This document shows positions 7,762 to 16,331 of a stretch of DNA of 64,000 nucleotides, piece after piece; position 1 is the first letter of the stretch, and each line of letters starts with the position of its first letter. This DNA comes from Candidatus Woesearchaeota archaeon (lineage in GTDB: Archaea > Nanobdellota > Nanobdellia > Woesearchaeales > ARS49). The stretch is taken from the NCBI GenBank assembly GCA_030750765.1, contig JASMHM010000002.1:162342-226341 (forward strand), in the 5' to 3' direction. The notes under the pieces were generated by a model, which had not been told where the DNA came from, made no database searches, and saw only the letters and a list, made by a program, of their open reading frames with translations. A program made the translations under genes and the position numbers.

Positions 7762-10476
7762 TTATTCGTGATACTGATCTGCGATAGCTGCTGCTAATTT
7801 TGGACGAGTCTGCTTTAGCTGTTCTCGCAAGTTTGTACTTCGAAGGCCAGTTTGCGATGCCAGTGCCGCATCACCTAGATCAAAATCCTTAAAGTCCCAA
7901 ATCTTGAGTCTCTGCTCCCAGATCGCGCTTTCCTGAGGACCTAACCCTGCAGATTTGTACAAATCAGAGCGGTTGATATCGTGAATTTCGTCGTCAGTTA
8001 GTGTGGTGGCTAGGGGCCCAACAGAACCTCTTACTCCAAACAACAAGCACAACAGTTTTCTGTTGGTCAGATACTGCTGTGAATCTCCTGGCCTTGCCAA
8101 TCTGCCAAAGCACCTTAAGGCATATTCCTTGTTTGCTTCCTGAAAACCACCTAGGATTCCCCCCATAGGTCGGTTATCGGTGAATACGTGCAGATCTCGA
8201 GCGTCTTGCTTTGTGAAAAAATACGTAGCCTTCTGACTAAGAGCATGGTCCATAGCTTCTAGGGCGCGTCTGCGACCTTGCTGTCCTTGGAATCTGCCGT
8301 TGGTACGATACTGCCACTCCTTTGTTTTTCCAGGACACGCAAAATCAACCAGCGCATACAAAGAGTTGTCAAAGACCTCCCTCAGCTCACGTTCCAGTAA
8401 GGTAGACAAGGATTTTTGGGTGACCTGCACTGCAAATTCGTCCCAAGTGCAACTCTTCTTGTTCTTAAAATCACGCAGATGCTTGGCAAGACGGAGCCTG
8501 TAGAAGCGATCGGTTAGCGGAACACCACCTTCCTCATCTTTGAGGTCGGGGGCGTTTTCCTCAAAGATCGCACCAAACTCACGAATGACCTCCACACGCA
8601 ACTTACGACAGGCTATGCCATACTCAATCGCGTATGCCTCGGGGTTTTCTATCTCAGGCCGCCCATCGAGGTGCCATTCCAGAGCAGTCTTTTGACTCTT
8701 GCTGAGGGTGACCCGCGTAAGCATTTCCTCGGCCATGCTGACGTGCTCCCCTAAGTGCTGAGAGCCTGTGGAAGCGTGACTAGGAAAGAGTGTGCTATCA
8801 TTATCAGTGATGCGTACGAGCATGGCGACGATTTGTCGGTGTCGATCGTTGAGCTGGATACTTGAATAGAAGGGGCTGTTCAATTTTCGTATTGAACCTG
8901 CACCTTTCGACCGCGATGAAGAGGTTGCTATCGCTCGCTTGCCTAGCGAAGTAGGGAGGCATTCAAACACTTTATCTGTGATTTCGTAATGTTCAAACAG
9001 CATGCCCTCCATATGACCGAAGGCTATGCGTTGGCAAGCACCCCCACTCATCAGTCGATCATGCTCTTGTTCAGGGAGCAACACATCAGGCAATGCAAAG
9101 CATACCATGTCTCGGACGCCCCCATCAAAAACTTCGCGCAGGTAGTACTGGCATGCGGCATCTAAATCGACATACCTCAACTGTCGTACAAACTGCTCCC
9201 AGTCCCATCCTTTTTGTTCTCGAACATCATCAAGAAGCACCCCCAATCGCACGCCAAAGTAACGGTCAGCGATAGTTCCTTTCTGACCTTTCCGGGTCTC
9301 TCTAGCTGCAGCCATGGGATGTTTTTCATAGGCATCTCGATGAGCCTGTATTGCCGAAACCCTCAGTTTGTGGACAATAACCTGCATCGGCGCATCAAGT
9401 TGCAAGTCCTCGGTTTCCAAGTACTCGTCCAGACTAACGCGTAAATCTGTCGTCAAGGACAAATCATTCACAAAATGTTCAACACTGGTCAAGTGTTCGA
9501 TCATTTTTGTCCTTGCCGAATCGAACTTTCCAGGAAAGATCTTGCTGTCATTGTCGGTTATCAACTTCAGAAGATGGTAAAATTTTCGAGACCGCAACGA
9601 CAGCTCAAGATATTGCTTTTGAAAGGCAGTATTGGTCACATTGATGCTATGCGGTACTGCGCCAAGCTCATGGGACCATTCCAAGAATAGTGATCGGTAA
9701 CCCCTCGCGGCTTTTTGCATTTCTCCAAGAACCTCGTACGAAATCTCATAGTGATGGAACTTTACCATACTTTCCATAGCACTCATAGAACGCTGTAGAC
9801 ACATATCGTCATCAATTCTGCCGCGAGCATGATTAACGAGAGCTGCGACGGTGTCAAGCCCCTTCTCGGTTTTTGCAGCTATTTCTTCATAAGATATGCC
9901 AGTAAGCCAAAGATCGAAGACCTTTCTTTCCTCTCCACTAATACGGCGAACCTTGCTGGCAAATTTTCTCATGGCTTTAGGAACCCTTGAAGGACTCACT
10001 CCTCGAAACACTCTTTCAAAGGCCAAATCCGAAAGATTGATATGGTTTGTTCTGAGATTGTGCATAGCAGCATTGATTCTTTCCCCATATTCATGCATGA
10101 TTGCGGTCTGCACAGGCCCTAGAGATGTGTCAGAAAGGAATATGGCCTCAGAGATTTCATGCGTGGGTCTCGCTTTACGCCCATCCCTGCCTAACGTGGC
10201 GCGCTTATGATCAATTATCTTGTTGTCCAACGACCTTGACAGGAAAGTACCCACCTGCGGGATATCGCTGTCTTTACCATCGTGCAACCGCTTCATAAAG
10301 GTCATGAGAAGATCTTGTGGGATGTCCTCCGCGTCAATTGGCGGGATACCTCGTCTCCGAGCTAACCGGTAGAGATATCCCGTGATGGCAAGCCCACCCA
10401 CGGTAGTTGTGGGATCATGAAAGTGCTCAATCATCTGACTGAGCTTCATCTCCAAATGTCCAATTTCACCACCCAC
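7762..10476 (-). CDS. Giant ECF sigma-70-like protein with duplicated C-terminal domain
   Basis: About 904 residues from a GTG at 10476 (952 if begun at 10620, 895 from the ATG at 10449). The GTG lies about 28 bp from a TATA element (10502-10507) and avoids overlap with the divergent ZPR1 gene. Residue numbers below use the long frame. Residues 76-150 read like sigma region 2: LYRLARRRGI, IDAEDIPQDLLMTFMKRL, then FLSRSLDNKIIDHKRATLGR. Residues 225-272 read like the sigma region 4 helix-turn-helix: SGEERKVFDLWLTGISYEEI, then TVAALVNHARGRI. The remaining roughly 650 residues contain a tandem duplication (about 288-512 and 542-765) and a unique C-terminal domain of unknown type. Archaeal RNA polymerase normally uses TBP/TFB, so promoter recognition is unproven; a repurposed DNA-binding role is equally possible. 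Confidence 0.7.
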   Translation of the reverse strand: MGGEIGHLEMKLSQMIEHFHDPTTTVGGLAITGYLYRLARRRGIPPIDAEDIPQDLLMTFMKRLHDGKDSDIPQVGTFLSRSLDNKIIDHKRATLGRDGRKARPTHEISEAIFLSDTSLGPVQTAIMHEYGERINAAMHNLRTNHINLSDLAFERVFRGVSPSRVPKAMRKFASKVRRISGEERKVFDLWLTGISYEEIAAKTEKGLDTVAALVNHARGRIDDDMCLQRSMSAMESMVKFHHYEISYEVLGEMQKAARGYRSLFLEWSHELGAVPHSINVTNTAFQKQYLELSLRSRKFYHLLKLITDNDSKIFPGKFDSARTKMIEHLTSVEHFVNDLSLTTDLRVSLDEYLETEDLQLDAPMQVIVHKLRVSAIQAHRDAYEKHPMAAARETRKGQKGTIADRYFGVRLGVLLDDVREQKGWDWEQFVRQLRYVDLDAACQYYLREVFDGGVRDMVCFALPDVLLPEQEHDRLMSGGACQRIAFGHMEGMLFEHYEITDKVFECLPTSLGKRAIATSSSRSKGAGSIRKLNSPFYSSIQLNDRHRQIVAMLVRITDNDSTLFPSHASTGSQHLGEHVSMAEEMLTRVTLSKSQKTALEWHLDGRPEIENPEAYAIEYGIACRKLRVEVIREFGAIFEENAPDLKDEEGGVPLTDRFYRLRLAKHLRDFKNKKSCTWDEFAVQVTQKSLSTLLERELREVFDNSLYALVDFACPGKTKEWQYRTNGRFQGQQGRRRALEAMDHALSQKATYFFTKQDARDLHVFTDNRPMGGILGGFQEANKEYALRCFGRLARPGDSQQYLTNRKLLCLLFGVRGSVGPLATTLTDDEIHDINRSDLYKSAGLGPQESAIWEQRLKIWDFKDFDLGDAALASQTGLRSTNLREQLKQTRPKLAAAIADQYHE
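8326..9759 (-). repeat. Tandem protein-level duplication within the sigma-like gene
   Basis: Two copies of about 225 residues. Matching blocks are FHHYEI / FEHYEI; LLKLITDNDSKIFP / MLVRITDNDSTLFP; RYFGVRLGVLLDDVREQKGW / RFYRLRLAKHLRDFKNKKSC; and YYLREVFDGGVRDMVCFALP / RELREVFDNSLYALVDFACP. Copy 1 is encoded at about 9085-9759 and copy 2 at about 8326-8997. The DNA itself has diverged. Confidence 0.75.
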
Positions 10477-10534
10477 GATCCCAAGATTATACCGCCTCAG
10501 CTTAAAAACATTTGGGGAATGGGCTTGCCAAACC

Positions 10535-10542
10535 TTTTTATA
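10535..10542 (+). promoter_or_regulatory. TATA box of the ZPR1 gene
   Basis: The element tttttata lies 26 bp upstream of the ZPR1 ATG at 10565, suggesting a leaderless transcript. The separate TATA element of the divergent sigma-like gene is at about 10502-10507. Confidence 0.5.
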
Positions 10543-10564
10543 CTGAATTTCTTCTTTAGAGGGA

Positions 10565-11083
10565 ATGGAAACAGTCAAAGACCAACCTTGCATGATGTGC
10601 ATGGACAAGAAAGGGCTCACCTTGACGCAGGATGAGACAGAGGTTCCCTATTTTGGCAAGGTTTTCGTGTTTTCCATGAGTTGCAGCAAATGCAAGTACA
10701 GCAAATCAGATATTGAGGTAGAAAAGCAACGCGAAGGAGCCAAATACACGTTTGAGGTGGCAAGCAAAGAAGATCTCAAGGTTAGAGTTATCCGAAGCAG
10801 CGAAGGAAGTGTGGATATTCCTCGCATAGGAAGCATAGAACCTGGCGAGAACGCAGAAGGGTTTGTGAGCAACGTTGAAGGGGTGTTGCAACGCTTTCAA
10901 AAACAAGTAGAACACCTACGAGACAGTGCAGACGATATTAAGGACAGGAAAAAAGCAAAGAACCTGTTGAAGAAAATACAAAAAGTGTTGTGGGGAGAGG
11001 AAAGCATCACTATTTCTATCAAAGACAAAAGTGGAAATTCAGCCATTGTTTCTGACAAAGCAAAAGTTGAGAAAGTTAAATAG
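10565..11083 (+). CDS. ZPR1-domain zinc-finger protein
   Basis: 172 residues. A CxxC-x30-CxxC zinc finger (CMMC ... CSKC) is followed by the ZPR1 beta-rich module, with characteristic segments LKVRVIRSSEGSVDIPRIG and IEPGENAEGFVSNVEGVLQR. Eukaryotic ZPR1 acts as a chaperone for eEF1A; archaeal single-domain homologues are less well understood. The ATG is 26 bp from its TATA box. The gene is divergent from the sigma-like gene and its 3' end overlaps the next convergent gene by 8 bp. Confidence 0.9.
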   Translation: METVKDQPCMMCMDKKGLTLTQDETEVPYFGKVFVFSMSCSKCKYSKSDIEVEKQREGAKYTFEVASKEDLKVRVIRSSEGSVDIPRIGSIEPGENAEGFVSNVEGVLQRFQKQVEHLRDSADDIKDRKKAKNLLKKIQKVLWGEESITISIKDKSGNSAIVSDKAKVEKVK

Positions 11084-11606
11084 GCAAAAACATACCATAC
11101 ACTACAGAAAACGCGGTTCCAGTTGCAATTTCTTTCTTGGCACAGCCTAACATGTAACCGTTGGCAACGCTAGCCTTTAGCTGAGGGGCCAAGTGTTTCT
11201 GCTCGATGGTTCGCATGGCCTTTTGATCGCTATCCCCAGGCATGATCAAAAGACTAGGAGGTTTGGCCACGCTGGCGCACCTCCATCTGACATCGTGTTT
11301 ACCAATAAAGCGATCTTCCGAGGGAAGAAGGTACCCTGCAAGCTTTGTGCTAGTATTAGGATCGACCTGCTCCTGGATGTTACAAAAAAGTACCGTACGC
11401 ACACAATATCTTTTCTCGCCAATAATATAGCCTTGGCAGTGACCTCTCATACTCTTGATGTAGAAATCCAAATCTTCCTTCATGCCGAGGACGGGTCCGC
11501 TCATGGGAAGGATGCCTACGTGTTTATCATCTGCGAGCCAGCGACCCTCTTCATCCATAGTTACCTCAAGGAGACGCTCGGTACTACGCGGGCTTGATAC
11601 TGCCAT
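11076..11606 (-). CDS. Orphan protein, paralog of the 11641-12147 product
   Basis: 176 residues, no known family. The C-terminal segment ASVANGYMLGCAKKEIATGT followed by FSVVYGMFLP resembles the C-terminus of the upstream neighbour (EANGFAVGAEA ... YVAVTFGTFVP), so the two appear to be diverged duplicates. Several cysteines are present. The TATA element ctttataagg (about 11627-11637) lies 25 bp before the ATG at 11606; a TTG at 11609 is less likely. Confidence 0.55.
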   Translation of the reverse strand: MAVSSPRSTERLLEVTMDEEGRWLADDKHVGILPMSGPVLGMKEDLDFYIKSMRGHCQGYIIGEKRYCVRTVLFCNIQEQVDPNTSTKLAGYLLPSEDRFIGKHDVRWRCASVAKPPSLLIMPGDSDQKAMRTIEQKHLAPQLKASVANGYMLGCAKKEIATGTAFSVVYGMFLPI

Positions 11607-11640
11607 CAAGTATTAACTAATACTCCCCTTATAAAGGTTG

Positions 11641-12147
11641 TCATCCCCTCCAGGGGACAAATGTTCCAAAAGTGACGGCTACGTAACTATGTTCGCAATT
11701 CTGTCGAGCCTCGGCACCCACTGCGAAACCATTGGCCTCGCTACAGGCATACATTCGCTGAGCTCGCGCATCCAAAGAGATGGATAACTCTTCCCTATCT
11801 TGGATAGGCCGCTTTGCAATCTCTGTGGCGTGCACGTCCACACAGAACAACTCTTTTTTGCCTTGTCGGAAAGTTTCATCACGAGGCGTGACCTCGCCAA
11901 CATAAGGCAGCACTCTTCTTTCCCAAGGAGAGAGCTCTTCAAGATGCTCCTCAGCGATACAGGGTTGCACGGCCACGATTCGATCGCCGTTGATTTCTTC
12001 TACAGAAGAGGCGATCCAACCAGGAACAGAACCTATAGGTTCATTCTCTTTCCGCAAGGAAGGCAACCCAACAGCTTCAACGTGAACTGGCTTATTTTCT
12101 TGGTACCAAAACACCCCAAAACCATCTAGTGCAACGACTCCACTCAT
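11641..12147 (-). CDS. Orphan protein, paralog of the 11076-11606 product
   Basis: 168 residues, unrecognised. Short beta-strand-like segments alternate with acidic helices (EEHLEELSPWERRVLPYVGE), and the C-terminus (ANGFAVGAEARQNCEHSYVA) matches the pattern of the downstream gene. A TATA element (gctttataag, about 12170-12179) is about 27 bp before the ATG and lies at the very end of the aIF2-gamma gene. No function can be inferred. Confidence 0.55.
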   Translation of the reverse strand: MSGVVALDGFGVFWYQENKPVHVEAVGLPSLRKENEPIGSVPGWIASSVEEINGDRIVAVQPCIAEEHLEELSPWERRVLPYVGEVTPRDETFRQGKKELFCVDVHATEIAKRPIQDREELSISLDARAQRMYACSEANGFAVGAEARQNCEHSYVAVTFGTFVPWRG

Positions 12148-12178
12148 AAAAGAAAGACCTAGAGAAGACTTATAAAGC

Positions 12179-13399
12179 TTACGCGAGGATTCCGTAGCCG
12201 ATCAATCTCCATCGTTGACCAAGATTTCTAGAAATTGCCATCCTACTTCCCTTATCAGCACAGACAGGTCTGCGTAAAGCAACCTTAACCTTTCCTTTAC
12301 CTAATTCCTTAACATGACCTACTGTAGCCGTGCTGTTCACGTTAAGCATTAGTAATTCTCCAATCTTGATAGGGTCGATAACCAATCCATCCTTGGCTCC
12401 GACAGTGCGTTCTAGTAAATGTGTCTCTAAGGTTGCGTCATTCCACACAGGAGGAAGCTTTCCTTTCAAGCCTACAACGGTTCCTGCAAGTTTATCACTC
12501 TTCACCACGCTCGGGTCGAGCATCGTAAGGCACGCAAAACTACCCCCAGGCACTGCGGTTTTGGCTGTCTCTCCACCCGCCATCAAAGCAGTCACTTTGC
12601 TCGTTAGGGGCTTCCAGACTTGCATGTTCTTTTCCTCAACATTGTAACCAGGAAGTATTTCTATCTCATCTCCATCCTTCAAACTGCCCTGTCTGAGCAC
12701 ACCACCAAGAACGCCTCCTTGCATTTTGTCGGGTTTTGTTCCCGGCTTGTTGATGTCAAAGCTTCTAGCCACAAACATCAAAGGCGGCTTGCTCTTGTCG
12801 TGCTTTGGTAGCGGGATGGCAAGGATTGCTTCAATTAACGCGTCAACGTTGATGTTGTGCAATGCGCTAATAGGAATTATAGGTGCTTTCTTGTATTCTG
12901 TCTTGGAAAGGAATTCTTGTATCTCTTTGTGGTGTTGGGTTGCTTTCTTCTCATCCACCAAATCAATCTTGTTCTGTACCACAATCACGTTTTTTTGTCC
13001 CATGATCTCTAGTGCTTTAACATGTTCTTGGGTTTGCGGTTGCGGACAGGATTCTGTGGCGCTCACCAAAAGTAAGGCACAATCCATAATGTTTGCTCCT
13101 GATAGCATGGTTGCCATCAAGCTTTCGTGTCCTGGTGCGTCAACCAAACTTGCAATCCTCGATACCTTCCCTTTCTTACCGCAAGCGCACTTTTCCGAGA
13201 TGCTGAATCGTTCGACCCCTTTGCAGGCCCCACATTCGTAGAAAGACACATCTGCATATCCCAAACGGATAGTGATTCCACGCTTTACCTCTTCACTGTG
13301 GGTGTCTGCCCATCTGCCAGATAAGGATTGTACTAGCGTAGTCTTTCCATGGTCCACATGGCCTACTAATCCTATTGTAAACTCGGGTTGGTCAGTCAC
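12179..13399 (-). CDS. eif2g: Translation initiation factor aIF2 gamma subunit
   Basis: GTPase that delivers initiator Met-tRNA to the small ribosomal subunit as part of aIF2. Visible are the P-loop GLVGHVDHGKTTL, the switch I region VKRGITIRLGYAD, a zinc knuckle (CGAC ... CACG), the DAPGHE G3 motif, and NKID (G4). Domains II and III follow with FDINKPGT and a C-terminal RRPVCADKGSRMAISRN. The GTG at 13399 lies 25-26 bp from the TATA box tttataaa (13421-13428) and gives the canonical N-terminus; the longer frame to 13456 would contain that promoter. Confidence 0.95.
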   Translation of the reverse strand: MTDQPEFTIGLVGHVDHGKTTLVQSLSGRWADTHSEEVKRGITIRLGYADVSFYECGACKGVERFSISEKCACGKKGKVSRIASLVDAPGHESLMATMLSGANIMDCALLLVSATESCPQPQTQEHVKALEIMGQKNVIVVQNKIDLVDEKKATQHHKEIQEFLSKTEYKKAPIIPISALHNINVDALIEAILAIPLPKHDKSKPPLMFVARSFDINKPGTKPDKMQGGVLGGVLRQGSLKDGDEIEILPGYNVEEKNMQVWKPLTSKVTALMAGGETAKTAVPGGSFACLTMLDPSVVKSDKLAGTVVGLKGKLPPVWNDATLETHLLERTVGAKDGLVIDPIKIGELLMLNVNSTATVGHVKELGKGKVKVALRRPVCADKGSRMAISRNLGQRWRLIGYGILA

Positions 13400-13485
13400 A
13401 TATGTATGGGGCGAGAGCGGTTTATAAAGCTTGTTCCCCGCAAAAAGGAAAGACATATAAAGAAGTGTTACAAAGCTTGTAAATT

Positions 13486-13842
13486 ATGGGGAAACTATTA
13501 GGATACATCATCCTTGGCATCGTACTTATCGGTGCGCTCTCCTACTTTTTGGCAACCCAACCAGGCGAGCATGACGAGTTTGCCAAGTGCATCACAGAAA
13601 ATGACGCCACCATGTTTGGAGCATACTGGTGCCCGCACTGTACCGCACAAAAGGAGATGTTTGGAAAAAGTGTCAAATTACTCAACTACGTAGAATGCAG
13701 CCTACCCAACAGAGGAGGCGAGACAGAGGTGTGTAAGGTAGCCAACATCGAAAGCTACCCCACCTGGGAAATTAAAGGGGTACGCCATCCAGGCACCCAA
13801 CAACTCAGCACGTTATCACACCTGACAGGATGCCCACTATGA
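13486..13842 (+). CDS. Membrane-anchored thioredoxin-like protein
   Basis: 118 residues: an N-terminal TM anchor (LLGYIILGIVLIGALSYFLA) followed by a thioredoxin-type segment with the redox motif WCPHC in FGAYWCPHCTAQKEMF and the cis-Pro region SYPTWEI. Similar proteins occur beside VKOR homologues and make or reshuffle disulfides outside the cell. That may suit the Cys-rich secreted proteins in this window. The stop overlaps the start of the rhodanese gene (ATGA), so the two are coupled. TATA (catataaag) lies about 30 bp upstream. Confidence 0.75.
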   Translation: MGKLLGYIILGIVLIGALSYFLATQPGEHDEFAKCITENDATMFGAYWCPHCTAQKEMFGKSVKLLNYVECSLPNRGGETEVCKVANIESYPTWEIKGVRHPGTQQLSTLSHLTGCPL

Positions 13843-14429
13843 ACGCAAAAATTATTGTCATAGCATTTATCGCAGGATTACTAGGCGGATTCTTAGTCAA
13901 CCAGTTTGACAGCGATAGTTATGAAGATCGCGTTGCAGAATGGTATGCTGCAGAAACCGCAGTCTCTGTGAGCCCGCACCACATCAGAAAGCACATGGCA
14001 AAAGGCGATCAATCATTCATCCTAGTCGATCTTCGCTCACCTATGGAATACGAGGCAGAGCACATTCGTGGAGCGATAAACATTCCTGCGTACAAAGATC
14101 CAGACACAAGCGCTTACGGAGACGTAGAACGCATCGTGAGCTCCTTCAAAGCCCTACCTAAAGATAAAGAAGTGATTGTGTATTGTTACAGCATTCCATG
14201 CATGACCGGTCGAAAGATAGGCAATCTTCTTGCAGAGAATGGCGTCTATGTGAAACATCTTGGCGTAGGATGGAACGAGTGGCGATACTTCTGGACGATG
14301 TGGAACCACCCACACGAATGGAACAACACCCATGTTGAGGACTATCTTTGGACAGGAACAGAACCTGGCGACGCCATGGTGAATGTTACTGACACTAGCT
14401 GCCCTATCGAAGGACCACTAGGTTGTTAA
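13839..14429 (+). CDS. Membrane-anchored rhodanese-domain protein
   Basis: 196 residues: an N-terminal hydrophobic anchor (IIVIAFIAGLLGGFLV) and a rhodanese domain with SFILVDLRSPMEYEAEHIRG early and an active-site loop starting at the Cys of VIVYCYSIPCMTG. It probably carries persulfide or senses redox state outside the membrane. The ATG at 13839 overlaps the upstream thioredoxin stop in an ATGA; an in-frame ATG at 13830 is less likely. The C-terminal tail, with NNTHVEDYLWTG and two further Cys, is specific to this protein. Confidence 0.75.
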   Translation: MNAKIIVIAFIAGLLGGFLVNQFDSDSYEDRVAEWYAAETAVSVSPHHIRKHMAKGDQSFILVDLRSPMEYEAEHIRGAINIPAYKDPDTSAYGDVERIVSSFKALPKDKEVIVYCYSIPCMTGRKIGNLLAENGVYVKHLGVGWNEWRYFWTMWNHPHEWNNTHVEDYLWTGTEPGDAMVNVTDTSCPIEGPLGC

Positions 14430-15721
14430 GGTAGCACTTGCAGTTTCCCACCACAAGCGAACACCATATCTGATATTTTCTTTACCAACTCGTCAAGAAT
14501 CTCTTGAGTATCTGCTTCTGCCACTAGACGCACTAACTCTTCTGTGGTGGACTTGCGGAATAAGAACCAAAAGTTTTTGTCCTTGTGCCAGATGCCCCAT
14601 TCTTCTTCCTTTGTTCCATACTCTTTCTCCATGGCAGCTATCGCTTGCTCTCGGTTAACCTCAAAATTGATCTCATGGCTTTTCGGAGGCATAGGATACC
14701 TTTTGATAAGCTGGCTGACAGGTTTGTCGATGAGACGGAGTAGGTGTACGATGGCTAAGTCTGCACTATCCTCACCGTTCATGCTTTTGAAATAGAAGTG
14801 TCCAGACAGTTCAGCGCCAAACACCGCTCCTGTCTCTTTCATGGCTTTTTTGATGTAGATGTGGCCTACTTGACAATAATGGATCTTGATACCTTTGCTT
14901 TCTAAGATTTGCGTTACCACCGCACTCAGGTTGGGCGTTAAGACAACGATGTCTCCCTTCTTTGCGATAGAGAGTGCTAGCATCAAGGCAGTGTGGTCTC
15001 CCACTATCTTGTCCCCTAACTCATCCACCAAGCATAATCTGTCACAGTCACTATCGTACGCAACGCCAAACAACGCTTTGTCTTTGAGGACTTGCTTTCG
15101 TAGCCCTGATAGTGGATCTATCAAAGGGTTGGGGTCACGATAAGGGAACAACCCGTCCATGGTGTAGTACAAGAAGGTAGGGTCTGCGATGCGTTGTAAG
15201 AAGGGTGTTGCGGTGAGACTGGCCATACCATTCCCACAGTCCACCACGATTTTCTTGTTAGAAGGTATGCCTTCCTTGTTTAAGGCTGTAACATATTCAC
15301 GCACAAAGGAACCTTCGGAGATGGTTCCTGGAGAGGCGTCTGGCCATTGACTAGATTGGGTTAAGGCTTTGATGCCGGGAATGTCATCCACGTGTGCCAA
15401 ATCTTTCAACACCATCTTCACCCCGTTGAACTCTTTGCCTAGATGGGAAGCAGTGATCATGGCTGCAGCACCGTGTTGGGTGGCAAAATAAGCTACAGGA
15501 GTGGAGCAGAGTCCCATGTCCACAACATCAGCCCCTTGGGCTAGTGCTCCCGCAATGAATGCTTTGCTGAGGCTTTCGCTGCTTCTTCTGCAGTCACGGC
15601 CTACGTAGACCTTAGTTAGCTTGTAGAGGAGGACAAAGGCGCGACCTATCTTTTCAAACAACACCTCATCGAGCTCTTGCGGGTACAAGCCTCTAACATC
15701 ATAAGATCTAAAAGGATCCAT
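14426..15721 (-). CDS. Phosphomannomutase/phosphoglucomutase family enzyme
   Basis: About 431 residues of the alpha-D-phosphohexomutase family. Visible are FRSYDVRG at the N-terminus, the phosphoserine loop MITASHLGKEFNGVK, the metal-binding DSDCDR, and a sugar-binding GAELSGHFYF loop. It interconverts hexose 6- and 1-phosphates (mannose or glucose) for glycan precursor synthesis; exact specificity cannot be read. The ATG at 15721 is about 25 bp from a TATA element (15743-15750). Its stop overlaps the rhodanese gene end by 4 bp in convergent orientation. Confidence 0.9.
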   Translation of the reverse strand: MDPFRSYDVRGLYPQELDEVLFEKIGRAFVLLYKLTKVYVGRDCRRSSESLSKAFIAGALAQGADVVDMGLCSTPVAYFATQHGAAAMITASHLGKEFNGVKMVLKDLAHVDDIPGIKALTQSSQWPDASPGTISEGSFVREYVTALNKEGIPSNKKIVVDCGNGMASLTATPFLQRIADPTFLYYTMDGLFPYRDPNPLIDPLSGLRKQVLKDKALFGVAYDSDCDRLCLVDELGDKIVGDHTALMLALSIAKKGDIVVLTPNLSAVVTQILESKGIKIHYCQVGHIYIKKAMKETGAVFGAELSGHFYFKSMNGEDSADLAIVHLLRLIDKPVSQLIKRYPMPPKSHEINFEVNREQAIAAMEKEYGTKEEEWGIWHKDKNFWFLFRKSTTEELVRLVAEADTQEILDELVKKISDMVFACGGKLQVLP

Positions 15722-15753
15722 TGTGAACAAGCCGGGCTTCCAGTATTAAAGTG

Positions 15754-16293
15754 TTATGGACGCGGTTTCTTTACTTTAGATGAGGGAGCGTGGTGGACAT
15801 AGACATGTGCTCGTTTTATATGACCATGCGCAACCTCCCATTGGAGCGCTATAAGTCTTAGGATGCGTTGGCCAGACCGGAACATGCGTATGAAGAAGCG
15901 TTCGCTCTCTCCTGCAACACGAATAGCTTCTATCTCTCTTGCTATCCTCACTTCCCTGATGAGTAAGGCTTCATGTACCACTTTTTGTCCTTCTTCTGCC
16001 ATCCTTGTGACTCCTGCCACTGTTTCGTAGGCGGCAAAGGCCCAGTAGAAGGGGAAGACTGCTAAGAGATCGATCCAGTACAAGCGAACGAACACTTTCA
16101 TGCTTCTCACTCTAGTCCACTTGAAGAGAAGGTCGATGATGAAAATAGTGATGACGAAGTAATCAAAATAACGCAAGTAGTGCTCATAGGCGTGCAAGTC
16201 CCAGATGAAAGAGGAAACGATTTCTATACCCAGCAAGATGACCACGTACGGGATTGCCTTATCGACAATCTTCTCAATCCACTCTAGCTTCAT
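15754..16293 (-). CDS. Voltage-sensor-like membrane protein without pore
   Basis: 179 residues with about three to four TM helices. FDYFVITIFIIDLLFKWTRV and the following WIDLLAVFPFYWAF resemble S2 and S3 of voltage-sensor domains of the ion-transport family. The later FFIRMFRSGQRILRL has Arg spaced about every third residue, like an S4 segment. No pore helix or selectivity filter follows, so it would be a stand-alone sensor, proton channel or scaffold. Leaderless start: tatata (16314-16320) is about 24 bp before the ATG. Confidence 0.6.
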   Translation of the reverse strand: MKLEWIEKIVDKAIPYVVILLGIEIVSSFIWDLHAYEHYLRYFDYFVITIFIIDLLFKWTRVRSMKVFVRLYWIDLLAVFPFYWAFAAYETVAGVTRMAEEGQKVVHEALLIREVRIAREIEAIRVAGESERFFIRMFRSGQRILRLIALQWEVAHGHIKRAHVYVHHAPSSKVKKPRP

Positions 16294-16331
16294 AACAAGA
16301 ACGCAGAACTCTTTCTATATAAATACTCCAC

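Noticed and set aside
13399..13456. Longer N-terminus for aIF2-gamma
   Set aside because: The extra 19 codons contain the gene's own TATA box, and family members start just before the P-loop.
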